Source: an uncultured Granulosicoccus sp. (GTDB lineage Bacteria > Pseudomonadota > Gammaproteobacteria > Granulosicoccales > Granulosicoccaceae). From it: 64,000 nt of DNA. Numbering within the stretch: the stretch's first letter is position 1; each line of letters starts with the position of its first letter. Made by a program: the position numbers and the translations under genes. This document shows positions 61,877 through 64,000 of this stretch, piece by piece. Under the pieces are notes generated by a model, which ran no database searches, was not told the origin of the DNA, and saw only the letters and a program-made list of their open reading frames with translations. Where the stretch lies: assembly GCA_947492525.1 (NCBI GenBank), contig CANLNQ010000019.1, forward strand, positions 62,001-126,000. Reading direction: 5' to 3'.

Positions 61877-64000
61877 GCCCATCCGTAGAGCGTTTCGGAG
61901 ACTATCTTCAGCAAGCCATCTCGCGTGAGCGCTGGCGTCACATTCTGCGCTTCGCCGCCTTGCTGGTGCTTGCCTTGCTTGTGCTGACCGCGCTGGGGGC
62001 CTGGGCAGGTCTGTTCAGGGGATTCACCCCGCTACTGACCAATTCGGTGCGTCTGGCATTGCTCATCGTCACACTTGCGTGCGTGTTCTTCCTGCTATGG
62101 CGCCCGCTGCGTCAGCTGCGGAGGGATCAGGGGGGCAAGCTGGTCGAACAGGCCGATGCCGCTTTCGACGGACGCGTGTACACCTATCTGGATACCCGGA
62201 ACGAGCGGCCCGATCAACCGTTTCTGGCGCTACTTGCCAGGGATGCACTGTCCGTGGCTCGCCGCGTGCCCTTGCAGCGCATCGTACCCACAGCAACCCT
62301 GATATGGCCGCTGCTTGTATTATTGCTGGTGGTGGCCGCGGTGCTGGCAAGCCGCTCACTGGCTCCGCCAGGCTGGCAGAATGCCGCCCTGCATCTGTGG
62401 TGGGGGTGGAACGACGAAACGCTCGTCGAGCCTCGGTCGATAGAGGTACTGCCCGGCAGCATCGAGTTGCTGGCAGGTGAAGATTTGCCGCTGACTTTCC
62501 AGCTGAACGGTTTCAGGCAGGAGACGGCGACCCTGCACGCACGCAGCGGCACGGATGAATGGCAGGAAACACCGGTTGATGTGTCACCGGATCAGCAGTT
62601 TCGCTTTACCCTCTATCGTGTCAATGAAGCGCTTGAGTACTATGTCACGGCTGCCTATACGCAGAGTCCTGCCTATCATGTATCGGTAATCCAGCCAGCG
62701 CGGTTGGAACGCATCGATGCCAGCTTCGAATATCCCGAGTGGACTCGCCTGACCCCGTCGACGCAGGTCGATGTGGGAGATATCAGCGGCGTCAAGAACA
62801 CCCGCGTGGATCTCACGTTTCAGCTGGACAGACCATTGCAGGATGGCGCCGTCAGGTTGGGCGATCGTCTGCTGGCGCTGACTTCTCCCGATGATCTGCA
62901 AGCGCGGGGTAATGAGCAGCGTGTATCCAGTTCGGATGATTCGCCTGGCGATGCGGGTGATTCCGAGGCAATCGAGCAGACAGGGGTGTACCGGTACAGC
63001 GTGAGTTTCGTCATTGACAACGATACGCAATACCAGCTGATCGACCGGATGCTGGAGCGCGAAGTGCCCATCAGTGCCGAGTACGGGGTGATTGTACGAG
63101 GTGATGAGGCCCCGACTGTCAAGCTGATCCGACCCGGTAGAGACGTCACGGCCTCGCCGATCGAGGAAGTGGCCATCGGTATCGAGGCTGAAGACGATTT
63201 TTCGCTGGAGTCTGTCGAACTGCTTTACTCGGTCAACGCCGGCGACTGGCAAAGTGTGATGCTCCCGCCTGAGCAGCTGACCGAGCATGTTTTCTATCTC
63301 GAATCGATGGGAAGTCCGGACGCGTCCAGCGATGATGCCGGCGCGCTGACGCAAGGCCCTGAATCTGACGCGTCAGCGTCGTTGCCGAGCCTTGCCGGCC
63401 TTGTCATGCAGCCAGGCGATCTGATCACCTATTACGTCAGGGTCCGTGATCACGACAGCGTGGCCGAGACCGACATGATGCTGATTGACGTCAGACCCTT
63501 CGAGCGACGATTCTCCGAAGGCCAGGGTGGGGCCAGTGGTGGCGCTGGCGGTGGTGGCGCGAACGAGGGCAGTGAGATCTCTCGTCGCCAGAAGGAGATA
63601 CTGCTGGCAACCTGGAACCTGCAGCGCACGACAGAAGCGCTGGGTGGTGAGACGAGCGCTCAGGAGGACAATGCCCGTTTGCTATCCGAGCTTCAGGTGA
63701 CGCTGGCGGAGCAGGCGCGCACGCTGGCCGATCGCTCCGAGGCTCGTGACCTGGTGGACCAAGGGGAGAAGATTCGCCAGTTTGTGGACTATCTGCGAGC
63801 CGCTGCGATTCAGATGGCACCCTCTGCCGAGGCCTTGCAGACACTGGATTTCGAACGCGCCATTCAGCCTCAACAGAAGGCGTTGCAGTTGCTGCAACGG
63901 GCGGAAGCCCTGTTTGCCGATATCAGAATGACTCAGCAGCAAGGCCAGGGTGGCGGTGGCCAGCAGGCCGGTCAGGACATGGCCGAGATGTTCGAGCTGG
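61873..64000 (+). CDS. DUF4175-like membrane protein, runs off the window (partial)
   Basis: The first 709 codons are present; the stop lies beyond the window. Three membrane segments at the N-terminus (about residues 25-46, 53-74 and 136-156), then repeated Ig-like periplasmic segments (for example FEYPEWTRLTPST), low-complexity Ser/Asp and Gly-rich linkers (GGASGGAGGGGANEGSE), and from about residue 570 a helical Gln-rich part. This resembles the DUF4175 proteins that follow BatA in MoxR clusters. A four-base overlap with the BatA-like gene makes it part of the same unit. Confidence 0.72.
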   Translation, partial: MSPSVERFGDYLQQAISRERWRHILRFAALLVLALLVLTALGAWAGLFRGFTPLLTNSVRLALLIVTLACVFFLLWRPLRQLRRDQGGKLVEQADAAFDGRVYTYLDTRNERPDQPFLALLARDALSVARRVPLQRIVPTATLIWPLLVLLLVVAAVLASRSLAPPGWQNAALHLWWGWNDETLVEPRSIEVLPGSIELLAGEDLPLTFQLNGFRQETATLHARSGTDEWQETPVDVSPDQQFRFTLYRVNEALEYYVTAAYTQSPAYHVSVIQPARLERIDASFEYPEWTRLTPSTQVDVGDISGVKNTRVDLTFQLDRPLQDGAVRLGDRLLALTSPDDLQARGNEQRVSSSDDSPGDAGDSEAIEQTGVYRYSVSFVIDNDTQYQLIDRMLEREVPISAEYGVIVRGDEAPTVKLIRPGRDVTASPIEEVAIGIEAEDDFSLESVELLYSVNAGDWQSVMLPPEQLTEHVFYLESMGSPDASSDDAGALTQGPESDASASLPSLAGLVMQPGDLITYYVRVRDHDSVAETDMMLIDVRPFERRFSEGQGGASGGAGGGGANEGSEISRRQKEILLATWNLQRTTEALGGETSAQEDNARLLSELQVTLAEQARTLADRSEARDLVDQGEKIRQFVDYLRAAAIQMAPSAEALQTLDFERAIQPQQKALQLLQRAEALFADIRMTQQQGQGGGGQQAGQDMAEMFEL

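Overview
The window is a stretch of a high-GC gammaproteobacterial chromosome. The gene orders smc-zipA-ligA, fabD-fabG-acpP-fabF-mltG-tmk-holB-pilZ, rnhB-dnaE-accA-tilS and pyrG-kdsA-eno-ftsB-ispD-ispF are all typical of Gammaproteobacteria. ZipA, FtsB and KdsA imply a Gram-negative cell that makes LPS. I cannot name the genus. A marine, Chromatiales- or Granulosicoccus-like heterotroph is only a guess from gene content (VolA/FadL lipid scavenging, PhyH dioxygenase, DUF1989 protein, long MoxR/VWA operon). I saw no rRNA or tRNA gene, CRISPR array, transposase or prophage.

Layout. 1-3956: end of smc, then zipA, ligA and dapB. 4133-7886: fatty-acid synthesis (fabD, fabG, acpP, fabF), with a promoter-like motif before acpP and a hairpin after it. 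7883-11128: mltG, a possible 55-codon gene built on a 27-bp tandem repeat, tmk, holB, pilZ, then a 14-bp minisatellite. 11511-17793: SET-domain protein with a basic tail, M32 carboxypeptidase, CoA-transferase, histidine phosphatase, fructosamine kinase and M20 dipeptidase. 17793-21813: a small catabolic-looking locus (DUF1989 protein, Asp/Glu-racemase-like protein, M24 hydrolase, SDR), preceded by a 296-bp segment bounded by inverted repeats. 22122-35574: information-processing and cell-envelope genes in tightly packed operons, ending with ispD-ispF-mtiP. 35731-39310: selO, then frmA-fghA for glutathione-dependent formaldehyde removal. 39487-44423: PhyH dioxygenase, dusA, an Atm1-type ABC exporter and folE. 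44700-51677: lipid use (fadE and the fadL-volA pair) with a chalcone-isomerase-like periplasmic protein. 52316-64000: a seven-gene co-directional block with six stop/start overlaps or near-contacts and one 71-bp gap. It encodes a VWA/GATase-like membrane protein, a caspase-fold protein lacking its cysteine, a TPR metallopeptidase, MoxR, DUF58, a BatA-like protein and a DUF4175-like protein that runs off the window.

How the parts work together. FadL and VolA would free and import fatty acids that FadE then oxidises, while the fab genes run the reverse pathway. FrmA and FghA act in sequence on S-hydroxymethylglutathione. The MoxR block looks like one AAA+/VWA machine at the inner membrane, with two protease-fold proteins on the periplasmic side; its substrate is unknown.

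The most unusual items are the MoxR block with its Cys-less caspase-like member, the inverted-repeat-bounded segment at 17793-18088, the basic-tailed SET protein, and four unrelated short tandem-repeat arrays, each placed just downstream of a gene. Many genes start with GTG or TTG, so several starts below were chosen from ribosome-binding sites and family length rather than the first ATG.
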